Assembly: GCA_027603945.1 (NCBI GenBank)
Contig: JADIIU010000092.1
Coordinates: 1 to 52,130 of the forward strand
DNA length: 52,130 nt
Reading direction: 5' to 3'
Source: Terramyces sp. JEL0728
Lineage: Eukaryota; Chytridiomycota; Chytridiomycetes; Rhizophydiales; Terramycetaceae
Below, one piece after another: positions 33,137 to 45,430 of the stretch. Below the pieces are notes generated by a model. The model did no database searches. It saw only the letters and a list, made by a program, of their open reading frames with translations, and was not told the DNA's origin. The stretch's first letter is position 1; each line of letters starts with the position of its first letter. A program made the position numbers and the translations under genes.

Positions 33137-33976
33137 TTATAATTCAATTTTACCAGGAAACCAAGGAATAAGCGCACTGGTAGACTTTTGATACTCTGCA
33201 TAGCGCGGATACTTTTTGGCGGTGATCCACTCGGTAAACTGAGTAGATCCCAGGAACAAGAGGGTCAGAAGGAACGCTCCAGCAAAGTTGGCAACCCACC
33301 AACTCCAATCTTCGTTGACAACGCATGAATTGATGCCAAACAAAGAAATGGTCCACCACATACTGAATTCACAGAAAAAGTTTGGATGTCTAGTATACCT
33401 GAATAGCCCGGTGGTGCAGAATCCAAGCCGATACGGCATTTCAATTTCTTCAATTGCTTTATCTTTTAGCAGCTCGTATTTTTTTGTCTGGAACGCCAAC
33501 TGTTGATTATCTGCTGTTGCTTCTCCGAGTAAAAGTAAAAGAAATAGCAGGGTGAAGATTATGTCCTTGTAGTTGAAGTCAGATGTGTCAGCTGCAGCGA
33601 CATAAACTGGAAGTGTAATCAAATAAAGTAAGAATAGTTGGTAGCTAGAAATAAAGAAAAAGTTAAACAAGTGCCATTGAATCGGGTTTGTAATGATCGT
33701 TTGCAATACCGGCCACCGATAATCCTGTTCTCCTGGTTTGTATCCTCCTCTTCTCCAAAAGTTGAAAGTTAATCTGCATCCCCACAATGTAATTAGAATG
33801 CACATTAAGTAAGCCCGCACAGTTGAGGCTAAAATCCATGCATAGGCGATTGGAATGACGGACCAAATTCGATCTACAAACGAAAAGTTGTTTGTCATTG
33901 AAGTGCGAACATAGCTGGTTACCGCTGCCACAGCAAAGAGTGTAATCGCTGCATAGAATCTAGTTTCTTGGAACAT
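33137..33976 (-). CDS. DUF1295 / steroid 5-alpha-reductase-like membrane protein
   Basis: A single exon of 279 residues with about six hydrophobic segments. Family marks are SFVDRIWSVIPIAYAW near the N-terminus, LWGCRLTFNFWRRGGYKPGEQDYRW, and GLFRYTRHPNFFCEFSMWW near the C-terminus. The last is the methyltransferase/reductase-like motif shared by DUF1295 and SRD5A-related proteins. The exact substrate is not known for most fungal members. The TAA stop is followed directly by AATAAA. Confidence 0.85.
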   Translation of the reverse strand: MFQETRFYAAITLFAVAAVTSYVRTSMTNNFSFVDRIWSVIPIAYAWILASTVRAYLMCILITLWGCRLTFNFWRRGGYKPGEQDYRWPVLQTIITNPIQWHLFNFFFISSYQLFLLYLITLPVYVAAADTSDFNYKDIIFTLLFLLLLLGEATADNQQLAFQTKKYELLKDKAIEEIEMPYRLGFCTTGLFRYTRHPNFFCEFSMWWTISLFGINSCVVNEDWSWWVANFAGAFLLTLLFLGSTQFTEWITAKKYPRYAEYQKSTSALIPWFPGKIEL

Positions 33977-34069
33977 GTATTTCTGGAAACTTTAACAAAT
34001 GAACTGCGAACTTTGTCGGGCGAAATTTTCCGCTCTTAACAACACTTTTTTATTTTGAAAAGAAATAAA

Positions 34070-36178
34070 TTACTTTGATGTGAATTTCAAATAAAAGTTG
34101 ACAACGACTGCAAAGAACAAACTGACTACTAAAACTGTTGGTCCAACTCTATCATCATATGGCCCACCATCTACAATTACTGATAAATTACCTCTATTTC
34201 TAATCTTATCCGCTCTCCACTGGTAAAGGAACAGTGCGTAAATCATAAACATCATAGCAACTAGTGTAAAGATCAAACCTGAGATTTGCCCGACAGCATC
34301 TCCAAAATTGAGCAAGCCAAGAGCTAAACCGCCAAGCACAATGCAGAAATGTAGCCATGATAAGAAAGTGCGTTCGTTGGCAAAGAATACCTTTGGTTCA
34401 ATTCTGACAGGCAAGACAATCTTTTTGTTGTGCATCTTGACTGGGATATCGGCATTTCCACCATAGTTCCTTTCTTCCTTCTTTTTCAAGATTGACCAGA
34501 ACGAGGTTTTGCCCTTATCTTTAGTTGTCGTTTTGGATGAGCCAATCAGAGGAGTATGCTCATCATCGTCATGATCATCGTCTACGATAACTTCAATGTC
34601 TTCCTTGGACTTTTTCTTTACTGGACGAGTTTCCAAGAAGGAAGTGTTGCTGGAAGCACCAACTAACGATCCTGTAACAGGAGCAGGCTTGCGGATATCT
34701 TTATCCATCTGAGGCAGCCAGAATGGCAGTAAACCAACTCTTGATTCCAACAGAGTCGCACAGCCATGAATAAATTTAGAGAACTTTGGAACTTCTTCCA
34801 CAAGGTGGCTTTCAATCAAGTCTTGAACCCACTTAGGAGGAGTAGAGCCGTGTTCAGTTTGGAGTTTAACCTCCAAAACAGCATACGGGAATGCAGTGTA
34901 GTCTTCTTCTGGCAAGTGGGTGAAAGGAGCTATAGTGCCAGCATCCATACGTCTCCAGTTATCGCCGGAACGAGCCTTTCCATAGTTATCTTCACGGATC
35001 ATGGTAAGTTCAGTGTCCAGAGAGATCCTAACCCTTGCATCCCCAGGAAGTTGGAAAGCGGTTCGGTTGTAGAAAGTTCTAACCATTGGTTTCAAGCCTT
35101 TTTCCAAAATAGTGCCTTGAATTTCTTTGGAAAGTGCGAGCGCATCATCCAACTCCTTGTCGGATTTCAAACCTTTAGCACGCATTTTTTCGATTGTACG
35201 ATCCATAGTGTACCGTCCAGCCAAAAAGTCATTGACATACTTTTCCTTGATTGAGAATCTTTCCTTGACGCTTTTTTCACCAGTCCAGTCTTCTTGGTGT
35301 CTTTTGCGTTCAACAAATACCTCTGTTTGGTCCATGTTGCCGTACCAACGTAGACGGTGAGCTTCCGCTCCTTGGCTCTTTTCCAAACGGCCCACGTAGA
35401 GTTCAAAAGCATCGTTATCCATGTATACGGAAGTAATAGCTGGATCGGGATCTTTAGCTCCCTTATTTGCGAAAATCAACACTGGAAGGTGCTTCAAAAT
35501 GTGGATTTTAACTTCAGTGACATTGTCTGGATGAACCCAGTATTTGGTGGTTTTGCGGACGAATGCCTGTGACGAGCTAGATGGCGGGTTAGCTGCCTCT
35601 CTGACTCCCCCAGTTCTAACAGTGTCGTATAAATTCGACAATCTGATAATGAGCGAATCAAAGCTGATTTTGTAGAATGGTTTGGACTGTAATCTAATCA
35701 TGAACATGTTTTTGAGCATAAAAGAAGTGTGTTTGTCGTGCTTTTTGAGAATCTACGTTAGCTAATGCGTACTTTCATGAATGCAGAGTAATTCAATCTG
35801 ATAAACTTGGACAATTCAGAAACTTCTACTGTAATATGTCCGATTTCTTCCGACACTCTGGCAAAAGTATTTTCGTCGATATCGTCTGGATTGGCCAAGA
35901 TGGCTTCGACAGAAGACTCGCAGTGTTGAACGCGGCGAATTAATTCATCAGATTTGATATTGCAAAACGAAGATACCTATATTAGAAACAAATACCTTTT
36001 CAAGTTCAGATTCTAGTACTTGAACGAATGAAGTTTCATTTTGCTCAGTGAATTTCTCGCCCTTTGCTTTCAGCTGACGTTTGAGTTCATCGTAGTCGCT
36101 TTCGTTAGCAATTGGTTACACATAGTAAAATTTCCATTCTGGATGCAGTGCGTTTGATAATTGAGTTCCAAATTTCAT
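34070..36178 (-). CDS. VTC4: vacuolar transporter chaperone 4, polyphosphate polymerase
   Basis: Four exons (36178-36120, 36098-35996, 35976-35773, 35752-34070; introns 21, 19, 20 nt) give 682 residues. SPX domain (1 to about 170) starts [20 protein letters not shown] and contains the lysine cluster ILKKHDK that senses inositol pyrophosphates. The tunnel domain has [41 protein letters not shown] (basic substrate-binding residues, about 268) and [11 protein letters not shown] with the catalytic Lys (about 414). Three membrane helices of the VTC1 type end the protein. VTC4 makes polyphosphate from ATP and feeds it into the vacuole. The intact ERKRH and EVK motifs point to the catalytic subunit rather than VTC2/3. 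Confidence 0.94.
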
Positions 36179-36329
36179 CTTTCAGAAATATTTTTGGTGA
36201 AAATTTTCACACCCTTTTCAGCTCTTGTTTTGTGGCTCTAAAATGAAAATAGAATTGTTTCTGTTTAGAAAGGCTATCCGCATGGGTGAAATTAGAAATG
36301 GGAAGAGTAAATTGATATCCGGTTTATTC

Positions 36330-36566
36330 TCAAATAATCTCCTCTTGTTTGGACTTGAATTAGCCTTTTCTTTGAAAAACGTTTTCAACTGATTGGTGCT
36401 GGATTAATCCTTCTATCACCAAGGCAAAAACGTTTTGACGGCTAGTTGCTACCAGTTTCATCTCTGATTCGTGAAGAATTTCCAAAACGTCCGCTGAAGG
36501 TTCGTAGATAACTTTTTTCCTTTTGAAATCTACAGACTTAAATGAATCGAGAATTGGAAAGAGCAA
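36330..36566 (-). CDS. possible small or partial gene (uncertain)
   Basis: An open frame with protein-like composition (DFKRKKVIYEPSADVLEIL, VATSRQNVFALVIEGLIQHQ) lies in the gap between VTC4 and the GSKIP-like gene. A 27-nt GT...AG segment (36354-36380) with GGCTAAT before the AG would extend it to SVENSKQEEII and a TGA followed at once by GAATAAA, the usual gene end in this genome. No ATG is found at its 5' end except an internal one, and the frame overlaps the start of the opposite gene. It may be a real exon whose start I cannot place. Confidence 0.25.
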
Positions 36567-36838
36567 TCGCCAGTATCACCTACGGAATTAACCCAAAATC
36601 AATTTTTGTAACAGAGAACATTGCAAAGTTCACAACTTTGGAAGGCAATCCCTGCAGTGTCCAAATGGCGTTGGGATTTCAAGTTGGTCAGTTTTAAAAT
36701 TAGATCATAGAGTATCCGATTGAGGAATACGTGGGAAAGGTATATGAGACTATTGAGGCACTGATATCGGATATCAGTGAACAGTATAGAGCAACCTTGA
36801 CGGAGCGGGTTGCTTTGGCATTTGCCCAAGATAATTGA
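36542..36838 (+). CDS. GSKIP-domain-like small protein
   Basis: Two exons (36542-36682, 36704-36838) and a 21-nt intron give 91 residues. KFTTLEGNPCSVQMALGFQ and YETIEALISDISEQYRATLTERV resemble the GSKIP (DUF727) domain, in which a beta-rich half is followed by a helix that binds GSK3. A different donor (24-nt intron, 36687-36710) also keeps the frame and changes only one or two residues at the join. The call rests on pattern similarity, not on a diagnostic motif. Confidence 0.6.
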
Positions 36839-36859
36839 ACTATATTATATTTATTCAGA

Positions 36860-39800
36860 TTACTTGTCTTCTTTTACTATGGATAGCCCAGGAATGAAAT
36901 ACTTTCTTCCAGGCTGGAATTTAACTTGAGTTGGCTGATTTTCAAATATTTGCAGCGCCGTTGGAGTAGTTTGTGGCCTTTGGCGATCAAGAGAGCCTCT
37001 AATGTAGCCCAGTTCAAAAGCAGAGTCTTCAGCGCTGGTGCTAGTGTGAATGTTCCTTGCCTTTCGCCTTGTGTTTTTATTCTGCTTGATTACGACCATT
37101 GATTTCGGCTCTTCAAATGGATCTAATCTGACTTGTTCGACTGGCATAGATTTGTTTATCGTTTTCAAATGTACTGATAAACTACTGTTTACAAAGCCTA
37201 CGTATTTTGGTGGTTCAGTGTACTCTGGGAGATAACCTACTTTCAAAAGGTAATTACGAAGCGTAACATCAAGCATCTCCCGGGAATGGTGGCAGCAACT
37301 CTGGTGTGTTTTCCCGATGCCTTTGGTGTTCATTTCTGAGAATTTCAACTTTCTCGCTGGTGCTTGGGCTTTTGCCAGTGCAGCTTCCTTTGCTTCTTTT
37401 CGTAGCCGCAACCGCTCTTTTCTTTCATCTTCCAGTGCTTGTCTTTCTGCTGCTAATTTAGCCTTTCTTTCTATTTCTTCTGCCTTTTCCCGTGCAGTTT
37501 TTGCGTCTGCTTCTTCCTTTACTTTTCGAGCAGCTTCTCTCTCTTCCTTCAAGCGGCTCTCTTCTTTAATTCTCGCTTCTTCCTCATAGAGTGTATAGTT
37601 GATTCCATCCACATAATCAGCTATTGTCGGATTCTTCAAAGTCGGTACAGGATCTCCAGCGGAGTGCACTGCTGGCGATTGTAGATTTAGCTATATCAAT
37701 TGAAATATACCGATGGGTAGTGTTTTAGGTCTAATTCTGTCCCGTAATCTTTAACTCTCATTTCATAAACAGCTGTTTGAACATTGTTTGCCTTGAATTG
37801 GAAGCTTGACGGCTCTTCTTTCAAAAAGTTTCTTTCAGGCAAAGCGTATGGAACACTTGGGTCATACTCGATTGTTAGGGGTGCAACAGCATCTATGATT
37901 AACAAGGAATACCCTGTTTCTTTTTCTTTTTCTTTTTCCTACCATCAGCAAGTTCGATTTCTTCCCCAAAGATGGACAATTTTTGAATTGTGGAGGCAGT
38001 GTGCTGGTCGGAAGCACTATTCATCAAGTAGTTTTTTAGGTTTTCTTGCAAGAACTCAACTAGTAATTTTCTAAGTGGGTCTTCTCCTTTTCCTGTTCCA
38101 AATACAGTATTATTCATTTCAATTACTTTGAACTCGTCCAAAATATCTTCAAGCTTCTTTTTAATAAATGGGACTTCGATGCAAGTAACTCCAACTGATC
38201 TGAAATACTGGAGACACTTGAATCTGTAAATTACATTGCATTTACTTGAGACTATCATACAAGGACAGCGTGTGAGGCAATAGAGCGATAAATAGGTTGT
38301 TGTCATCACAATTGAGTTGCAATAGCAAATCAATTGTTTGAATCCTCACCCGCATATCTTCTGAATCACTAACTTTAGGTACCGCAAGCAATCCACAAAA
38401 AAATTCAAACATAACCAGCGTTTTTTGAAATCCGTATTCTGAGCCTAGCCACTTGATATACTGCATTAGTTCTGATCTTTTTTGCGATGGTATATTGGAG
38501 AATGTACTGACAAGTATTGGAAAGAGATCATCTGGCGACCCGCCAATTCTCTGAGATTAGTGCAAATTACCGGATGCTTCATTAGCTTTCCTTTCCGGTT
38601 CTTGTATATTGTTTCAACATATAGGTTATTCTCTTGGTATCCTTGTGGATGGAACACCTAACGGTTAAAATTGAATACCAGGTCCTCTGGAAACCATTCA
38701 TAATTCATTAAACGCTCTATAGTTTCAGGGATTAACACTTCTTTAATTTCTTTTTCAATTGGAGCCAATTCCACATGCTTCAATTGGTGAGGAGTGCCAA
38801 CTCGTAGCTTGGCCACCTCTTCCTCTTCCTGCACCGTTTCTTCCACCTTCTCCTCCAATTTTTTGGTTTCTTCTTCCTTCATCTCGTCTTCAACCATTTT
38901 TTGCATCAGTTCTTTTAGCCGATTTTTATAATCATTACTTTTGGCTGATTTGTCTTCTTGTGTCTTTTTCTTTTCCTTTGGTTTCTTTTTCTTAAATGCA
39001 TGAATTGCAAATTGTGGTTGATCTAATTTTCCATGGTCTTTCAGCCATTTGTGCACTTCTTTGCCAACTTTAGAGTTGGGTACGATCCCATCTGGCGCGA
39101 TATTAAGCTTCATGTTTGGCTTTATGTCTTTGAATTCGTCTGAGTTAGTTATATCCAACCATCTGAATCCTCTGATTCTTCTGACTCTTTAAGGGGCTTT
39201 TTGGTTTGTAGTAATTCTTGCAATTCTTGAATTGGTACTATATTTTCATTTTCAAGGGCATTTTGTGCTAGCTTTGCGTTCAATTCATTTTGTATTGTCA
39301 CTTGTCTTTCCATTTCTTCCTTATGTCGCTTATATAGCTTTTCTCGGACTGTGTGCTCAATGTTTTTAAGAAATTCGTCCAATTCATCAACGACTGGTTC
39401 ATACTGTGTTGCCAATGCAGTTTTGGTATCGAATACTCCTTTTCTTCTAGTATTTGATACCTTTTCAAACCATTTGATATTGATTTCTGTAAAAACCTCA
39501 AGTGGATTTGTCCTGTCAAAAGTGATTTTTTCTCGTTCGCTTGCAGTTTTCTTCTGCCCTCTTGTAAAAGGAATTAAGCTATCGTCGAATAGCAGAGTAG
39601 TTTCTCCTTTATCTTTCGATAATGGTGGCCTAGAAGACAAATGCGACGGTGGTAAATCTACGTTAATAAAGGTCTACAAGTTGAACTTTTGACGAGGTCA
39701 ATTCTATTTTCCATTCCAATTAGTAAATCTGCTCTTTCGTTGGCCAGACACAGTCCTTTTATTGGTTCTTGGAAGTGCATTTCCCGAAGCATTTTGTTTT

Positions 39801-42517
39801 GATGATTCCAAATCCTCAAAGAATTATCATTGCTGATCGACATGAAAATCCCAAGGACAGGACTGCTGCAAATCGCAGTAACAGTTTGAGTGTGGTCGTA
39901 GCTTTTTGCATGGCCAGTCAAAATTCGCCATTCTTGTCTTTTTAAGTTGTATTCAAACATATGAATAGTAGCATCATCGGAATTCGTACAGACAATATTC
40001 CCCATATTACATAGAATACGCGGGATAAAGTTAATTTGAATATCAATTCTGATCTGAATCAAATTTGGATCCAGCGGTTTCACTGTGGATATTCTGATAT
40101 GCTCATCTGCATTAAATTAAAAATACCAACTCCTCCAGTGATCAAAGAGTGATTTACAGGATCATATTCCATTTGAGTGAATGCACCAAAATGTAGCTGA
40201 ATTATAAATGAATTACCTGATATCTATCAACTATTTTACCGCCTTGCCCAAACACCAACACATGCCCATTTTTAGTTCCACCCAGCAAAATCCCAAAATC
40301 TCGGAGGGATTTGGGACAAATGGCTCGATCCACCTCGTCAAATATGCCATGACACACTATCAATTGACTGCAATTTTCAATTCCTTGATTAATACTGACT
40401 TACTGGTTTCCGATGTATTCCAAACGTCTACAATGGTGCATGGATTTTGATCAGTTCGGAAAACCCAAATTTCTCCCCCTTCAAGCAATACAAAGAGACG
40501 GTCCAAGTTAGGAATAACTACCTATCATCGTATAGTATGCGACGTCTTGCACAGTATCTGTTTCCAATAAGGGCAGGTTTGCAGTAATCGTCCTGCCATT
40601 CACGGGGGAGAGTATTCGATTTACCCCATCGGATGTCCTGGCAATAATTCTGGAAAATTTATTGTCAATTTTCGGTACATATATTAACCTAGTTATATTT
40701 GAGCTGGATTAAAGTATTGACAAACCTCATTGATGTGAAATTAACGTTGAATTGATTTGTCACCCAAATTTCTATTGTTGTTCTCGTTCTAATATACAGA
40801 GTAACTTCATCGATTAGTTGCATATCGACTGGCAAATCCTTTAAATGTAAACTAGGTAAAACTGTTTGCTACCAATTGATTTCCTTGAAATACTTGAGAT
40901 TGTACAACCTAATGGTGTAATCCAACCCACAAGAAGCAAATAACGGTGAATTTGGAAAGACTGTAATTGCAACTACTTGCTTGGCATGCGCGACAAAGGT
41001 GTGGACTGCAGCCTTCACGATATTTACGACTTTGACTGCAGATTAATGATCAAGTACTAGTTCCATCCACGCTCCCAACCATAAGATATTGATACTCATC
41101 GTGGTAGCTAATCGACGTAATCTTGCGAGAATGTATCTTTTTCAAGTGGTGAAGGAGTTCTCCGGTTTGCAAACTATAATTCTTTGTTAACGATAAATAC
41201 ATAGATGTCTGTGTTGATAACAACATACAAAAGTCCCTGTTTTCCTTCAAAATGTATCATGTCGATCCATTTGTTTGGATTTCCAGGCATTGGAACAAAA
41301 GAAAACCGTAATGTTGGCTGAATACACAGCATTCCTCTGGTCACTGTTGCTTCCAGATCCCAAACAGTCGCTATGTCCGTTCCAACAGCGATGAATAAAT
41401 TCGAAATTGGCTCATAATGAATATCTATAATCAAATGTGGGGTCCTAAGAAGACTTGTAATTTCTAATTTCGAAGTAAAGAATTTCACTGTTTTCTGATT
41501 TGATAATCCAGCATATAAAAAGTATCTACTCAAGAATGTAATGTGGGAGAAATTATCGTGCATTTTGATTGACAATTTTGGTTCTGCATTGGTGATATCC
41601 CAAATAGTCATATATCTGTTGCTATCTAGAGTAGCAATAGAGTATGATTTATTCTTGGAGGTGACTACTTTATCTTCAAACAAATCTTCCTCATCTTCTG
41701 CAACGTCTTTGTAATCTTTTCGGTCGTAATCTACCTCAACTTCATGTCCAAAAGATCCATCTTGATAGTGAGTTGGAATTTTTAAATGGTGGCAAATGGT
41801 GGTTATCTGTTGCGGTCGCCTCAATACTTGCTGGCATTTCAACCCCTGCATAAGGCATTGCTGGTATGGAACCACACTGTCATCTTCCTCATCTTGCTCT
41901 GGGGTAAAGCCATGGATATCATTTGCAGCTGCAGATACAACTGTTGCTCTAAGCTTTTGCCAATTGTTTCTTGCTCGTTGGCTCTTCCATTTGTGGTGGA
42001 ACACCAATCTTGTAACATATTTTCCAACAGAGACTCTATTTAAATTAAATCTGGTTGGAGCTATTCCTGCATGAATTAAACCCTTTAATTTTTGCTGCTG
42101 GGCCTGATGACGAACACGCAAACTATTTGACAGGTAAAGAGACTCTTTTTCTGTCAGCTCGATATTTGCTGCTTCTGCCCCGGTGATCGTATAATGCATT
42201 TCCTTGTCTGAACTGTCAGTAAATAGCGATGAATAACTGGAGCTGGTTTGGGAGAGCACTTTTTCCACATGCAATTCCAATCCATTGTCAAATTGAAAAT
42301 CTACTTTGTGACGTCCCTTTGCGGTATGAGGTCGAGATCCAAAGGTAGAGTTTGAACTTTTACTATGCCTGGATGCAGCGCTTCTGGGTCTTTCTGTGGA
42401 ATTAGGTCTCGAATTTCTGCTGATCATGTCAACTAAAATTGCGTCACTTGAAGACATACCAAATTGACAGTTTTGTATTACAACAGCAAATCTATTCAGC
42501 ATCGATGAATACCTCAT
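36860..42517 (-). CDS. giant WD40-repeat protein, probably axonemal (WDR87/WDR97-like)
   Basis: Sixteen exons with introns at 41182-41200, 41036-41057, 40852-40872, 40704-40725, 40522-40543, 40384-40403, 40197-40216, 40107-40126, 39658-39677, 39140-39159, 38658-38678, 38551-38570, 38224-38245, 37893-37912 and 37691-37710 (19-22 nt) give 1782 residues; starting at the inner ATG (42457, MSSSDAILVDM) gives 1762. About residues 270-900 hold many WD-like blades (IATLDSNRYMTIWDI, FASCGLDYTIRLYNL, SISNDNSLRIWN). Then come charged coiled coils, a helical segment (MQYIKWLGSEYGFQKTLVMF), a Lys/Glu helix and a C-terminus ending KYFIPGLSIVKEDK. The layout resembles WDR87/WDR97 proteins of motile cilia; that match is from memory and tentative. 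The nearby CIMIP2 gene fits a flagellar role. Confidence 0.8.
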
Positions 42518-42657
42518 CCATCAGGAATCAAGGTGCGGCATTTTGTCAAGACCAAACTATCTCGCTGGTGATATTTAATTCAACTTTCGTATATCTATCT
42601 CCTAGGCAGCCAATATCCCACTCTTGCCATTCAAGAGCTGACTTTTGAATTTTTCAA

Positions 42658-44232
42658 ATGCTAATTTGGAAATCCAGAATTCACACACAAATTGAAGCTG
42701 TAATAGGGCTGGAAGTTCATTTGCGACTTAAAAGCAAGCAGAAATTATTTTCAAATGCAAATTCGTATTCCTATTCTCCAAATTCTCCTCAAAGTATTGC
42801 TGCATTTGATTGCGCGATCCCAGGAAGTTTGCCTGTACATCATGATAATACTAGGTGATTAATCCTGATTGTATCAAGTTAGCTGCTCAAGCAGCCTTGG
42901 CATTGAATTGCAACATAGCTCCCAAATTAACCTTTGACCGGAAGCATTACTTTTACCCTGATTTACCAAATGGTTACCAAATTACGCAGTATTTCAACCC
43001 TTTTGCTGTGGGCGGAAAGCTGGATCTATTACGGATTGATGGTGTACAGGAACCACTATCAGTGGCAATCGAACAAATTCAAATAGAGCAGGATTCGTCA
43101 AAATCAATTAAAACCGGCAGTGAAACACTTTTGGATTTAAATAGAGCTGGAATTGGTATATTGGAAATAGTCACCAAGCCAGAACTACATAGCTCGAACG
43201 ACACAGTGGTTTTCTTGCGAAAATTGCATCAACTGATGTGGTACCATGGAGTAACTGATGTGAATATGGACGATGTACACTATATTTAAATAGGGATCAT
43301 TCAGATGCGATGTCAATATTTCTGTGCGGGAGGTTGGGGATGCTTTGGGTAATAGAGTAGAGCTGAAGCACTTGCACAAATTTTCTGCAATTGGAGCTGC
43401 AATAGGTATATTCCGCTAACACCTGATTACGAAATTAAAAGACAATCAAAGATGTTAATGGAAGGATCGCAAATAAATCAAGAAACAAGAGGGTATGACT
43501 TGACAACCGGCGAATCGTTCGTTTTGAGAGAAAAAGAAGGAGCTGACGAATATTACTTTATTCAGGATGGTGACATACCCAAAGTAAATATAACAAAGGA
43601 ATATGTAAAAGGAATTGAAAAATTGATGCCGGAAGGACTGGATGGAAGAAGAAAACGATTGCATCAAGAATTAGGGCTGTCTCTTGAGCATGTTGACATC
43701 TTAATGTCGGAACCAGGAGCAGTAGAGTATTTCGAACAGTTCTTGATCTTGCTGCAGTCGCCTAATTATGAAGCAAAGTCTCTCGTTAACTGGGTGACTG
43801 GTGAATTAATGGGGATGCTGGGCAAAGAGAAACTGCGAATCATTGATTCACCTGTTGATACAGATAGACTGGCACTTTTGGTTGATTGTGTTTTGGATCA
43901 AAAAGTATCAAGTAAGCCGCAATTAATCGCAGGTGTATCGGCGAAAAAGGTTTTGCAAATGATGGTCCAAGGGAATTCATCGACCCCGGATGAAATTATT
44001 ACCAATCATGGCTGGATGCAAGACAACACAATCCAGCTCGATGATATATGTGCGCGAGTTATAGATCAAAATGGAGACATAGTAAAGCAAATTAATCCAG
44101 GTTGACAAAATTAAGAAAGGAAAGACGAGGTTGTTATCCCACCTGATCGGCCTTGTGATGAAGGAAACTAAAGGAAAGGCAAATCCGCAGAGTGTTTCTA
44201 AAGCATTAAACCAACTGCTGTTGAAACAATGA
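42658..44232 (+). CDS. GATB: glutamyl-tRNA(Gln) amidotransferase subunit B (mitochondrial)
   Basis: Five exons (42658-42834, 42855-43274, 43294-43405, 43426-44081, 44101-44232; introns 20, 19, 20, 19 nt) give 498 residues. [19 protein letters not shown] is the GatB signature. It is followed by [20 protein letters not shown] (the B-subunit motif), [29 protein letters not shown] (across an intron), YEIKRQ and the YqeY-like tail with [14 protein letters not shown]. With GatA and GatF/C it converts Glu-tRNA(Gln) to Gln-tRNA(Gln) in mitochondria (yeast PET112). The third intron (43406-43425) ends TG instead of AG, the only such site seen. Every other acceptor fails to restore the frame. Confidence 0.93.
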
Positions 44233-44266
44233 GAAACAATATGTAATTTATTTACCAATAAACCAA

Positions 44267-45291
44267 CTAGTCACGCTTGTTTGGTTTATGGCCGCTATAC
44301 CCCGGGATAGGTGGTGTTTTTGTTAAATCTTTTGGAGGCATAGAGGGTAATACAATGGGCATACGCCTAATTTAAACAAATCTTACCCCTTTGGATCCCT
44401 ACTGTTGAATTGGTCATATGCATGTTCGGCTGTTTTTCCAAAGCTCATTGAATAACAAGTCCTTCCGCCTGGGATAAACCCAGTAAACCCAGGAATAGGA
44501 TCTGTAGTTACTTGCTTAGGTTCGCAATGCTGGAATCGTTTAGGATTTACATAAGGATTGACTGGCGGAGGAGTTTGAGCAAAGTCTTCAATGGCTTCTC
44601 GTACAATACAAGAGTATGGCTATATTAAATCTGTTTACTTCTCCAAAATGGTGCTGTAGTCTAGGCACGAACCCAGTATATCCACTGATAAATGTTTTTT
44701 GAGGATGGCCAGCTGGCAGCTTGTATGGTGACAATTCGTCAATGACAGACTGCGCATAGGGGTCAAAACACGTCAAATGTGCTGGCTTTGAATCTTCAGC
44801 GGCCACTTCTTTTCCACATTCCCTTTTATTTTTTCTATTTGATTGAATTGCCAATACTTTTGGAGGAAGGGTATTTTTGGACCTCAGCATTCTCTGAAAA
44901 TCTTTGAGTGATGCGTTTGTTGCTTCGACGAATGGCCTGCCAAAGTGATCTTGCGATCTCGGGATATAACCTATCGTCAATCGAGGATACCTGTGTATCC
45001 AGGGACTGGTGGGAAGGAGAATCGGTCATCTCCTGTTGCATATGTGGTTTTTCTTGCCCACACATACTTTTTTTCTTCATAGGGAATCTTTGAATCAGTG
45101 TTCTCGGCAGCTGTCCTGTGAGTCTTCCTTGCCAGCTCTGTTTGTATTGCTCCTTTTTTCAGAGATGGATCGGTTTTAAGAATTTCCCTCGTTGCATTGC
45201 CAAATGTCATGCCAAATTTGCTAGACATTGAAGGGACAAACCCAGCAAATCCAGGTGTAGCGATACAAGTGGTTTCGTTTTGCATTCCCAT
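44267..45291 (-). CDS. CIMIP2/FAM166-type ciliary microtubule inner protein
   Basis: Four exons (45291-44991, 44970-44639, 44619-44387, 44366-44267; introns 20, 19, 20 nt) give 321 residues. It carries repeated Pro-Gly-Tyr/Phe-x-Gly-Phe/Tyr-Ile/Val-Pro motifs: TPGFAGFVPSMSSKFGMTFG, PGYTGYIPRSQDHFGRPF, SGYTGFVPRLQHHFGE, PGFTGFIPGGRTCYSMSFGK, and PGYSGHKP at the end. This is the signature of proteins that sit inside axonemal doublet microtubules. Several repeats are completed only when the introns are removed. It is good evidence that the organism makes a motile flagellum. Confidence 0.87.
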
Positions 45292-45430
45292 CTCAGAGTT
45301 ATTTTCTAAAAGATCTGCAAGAACAATGCAACAGGTTGATTGACATCACCAACGACCTAAATCGACACTTGTCAAAAACATTCCTCTGAATTATGCTTTA
45401 CCGAGGGATTTTTCTTTATTCGAGATCAAC

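Noticed and set aside
38466..38550. Open frame continuing past 38550 in the WD-repeat gene (VHSPIYHRKKDQN)
   Set aside because: Removal of the 20-nt intron 38551-38570 switches to a frame (GGSPDDLFPILVSTFSNIPS) that runs on into the next exon without a stop, so this reading is a shadow.
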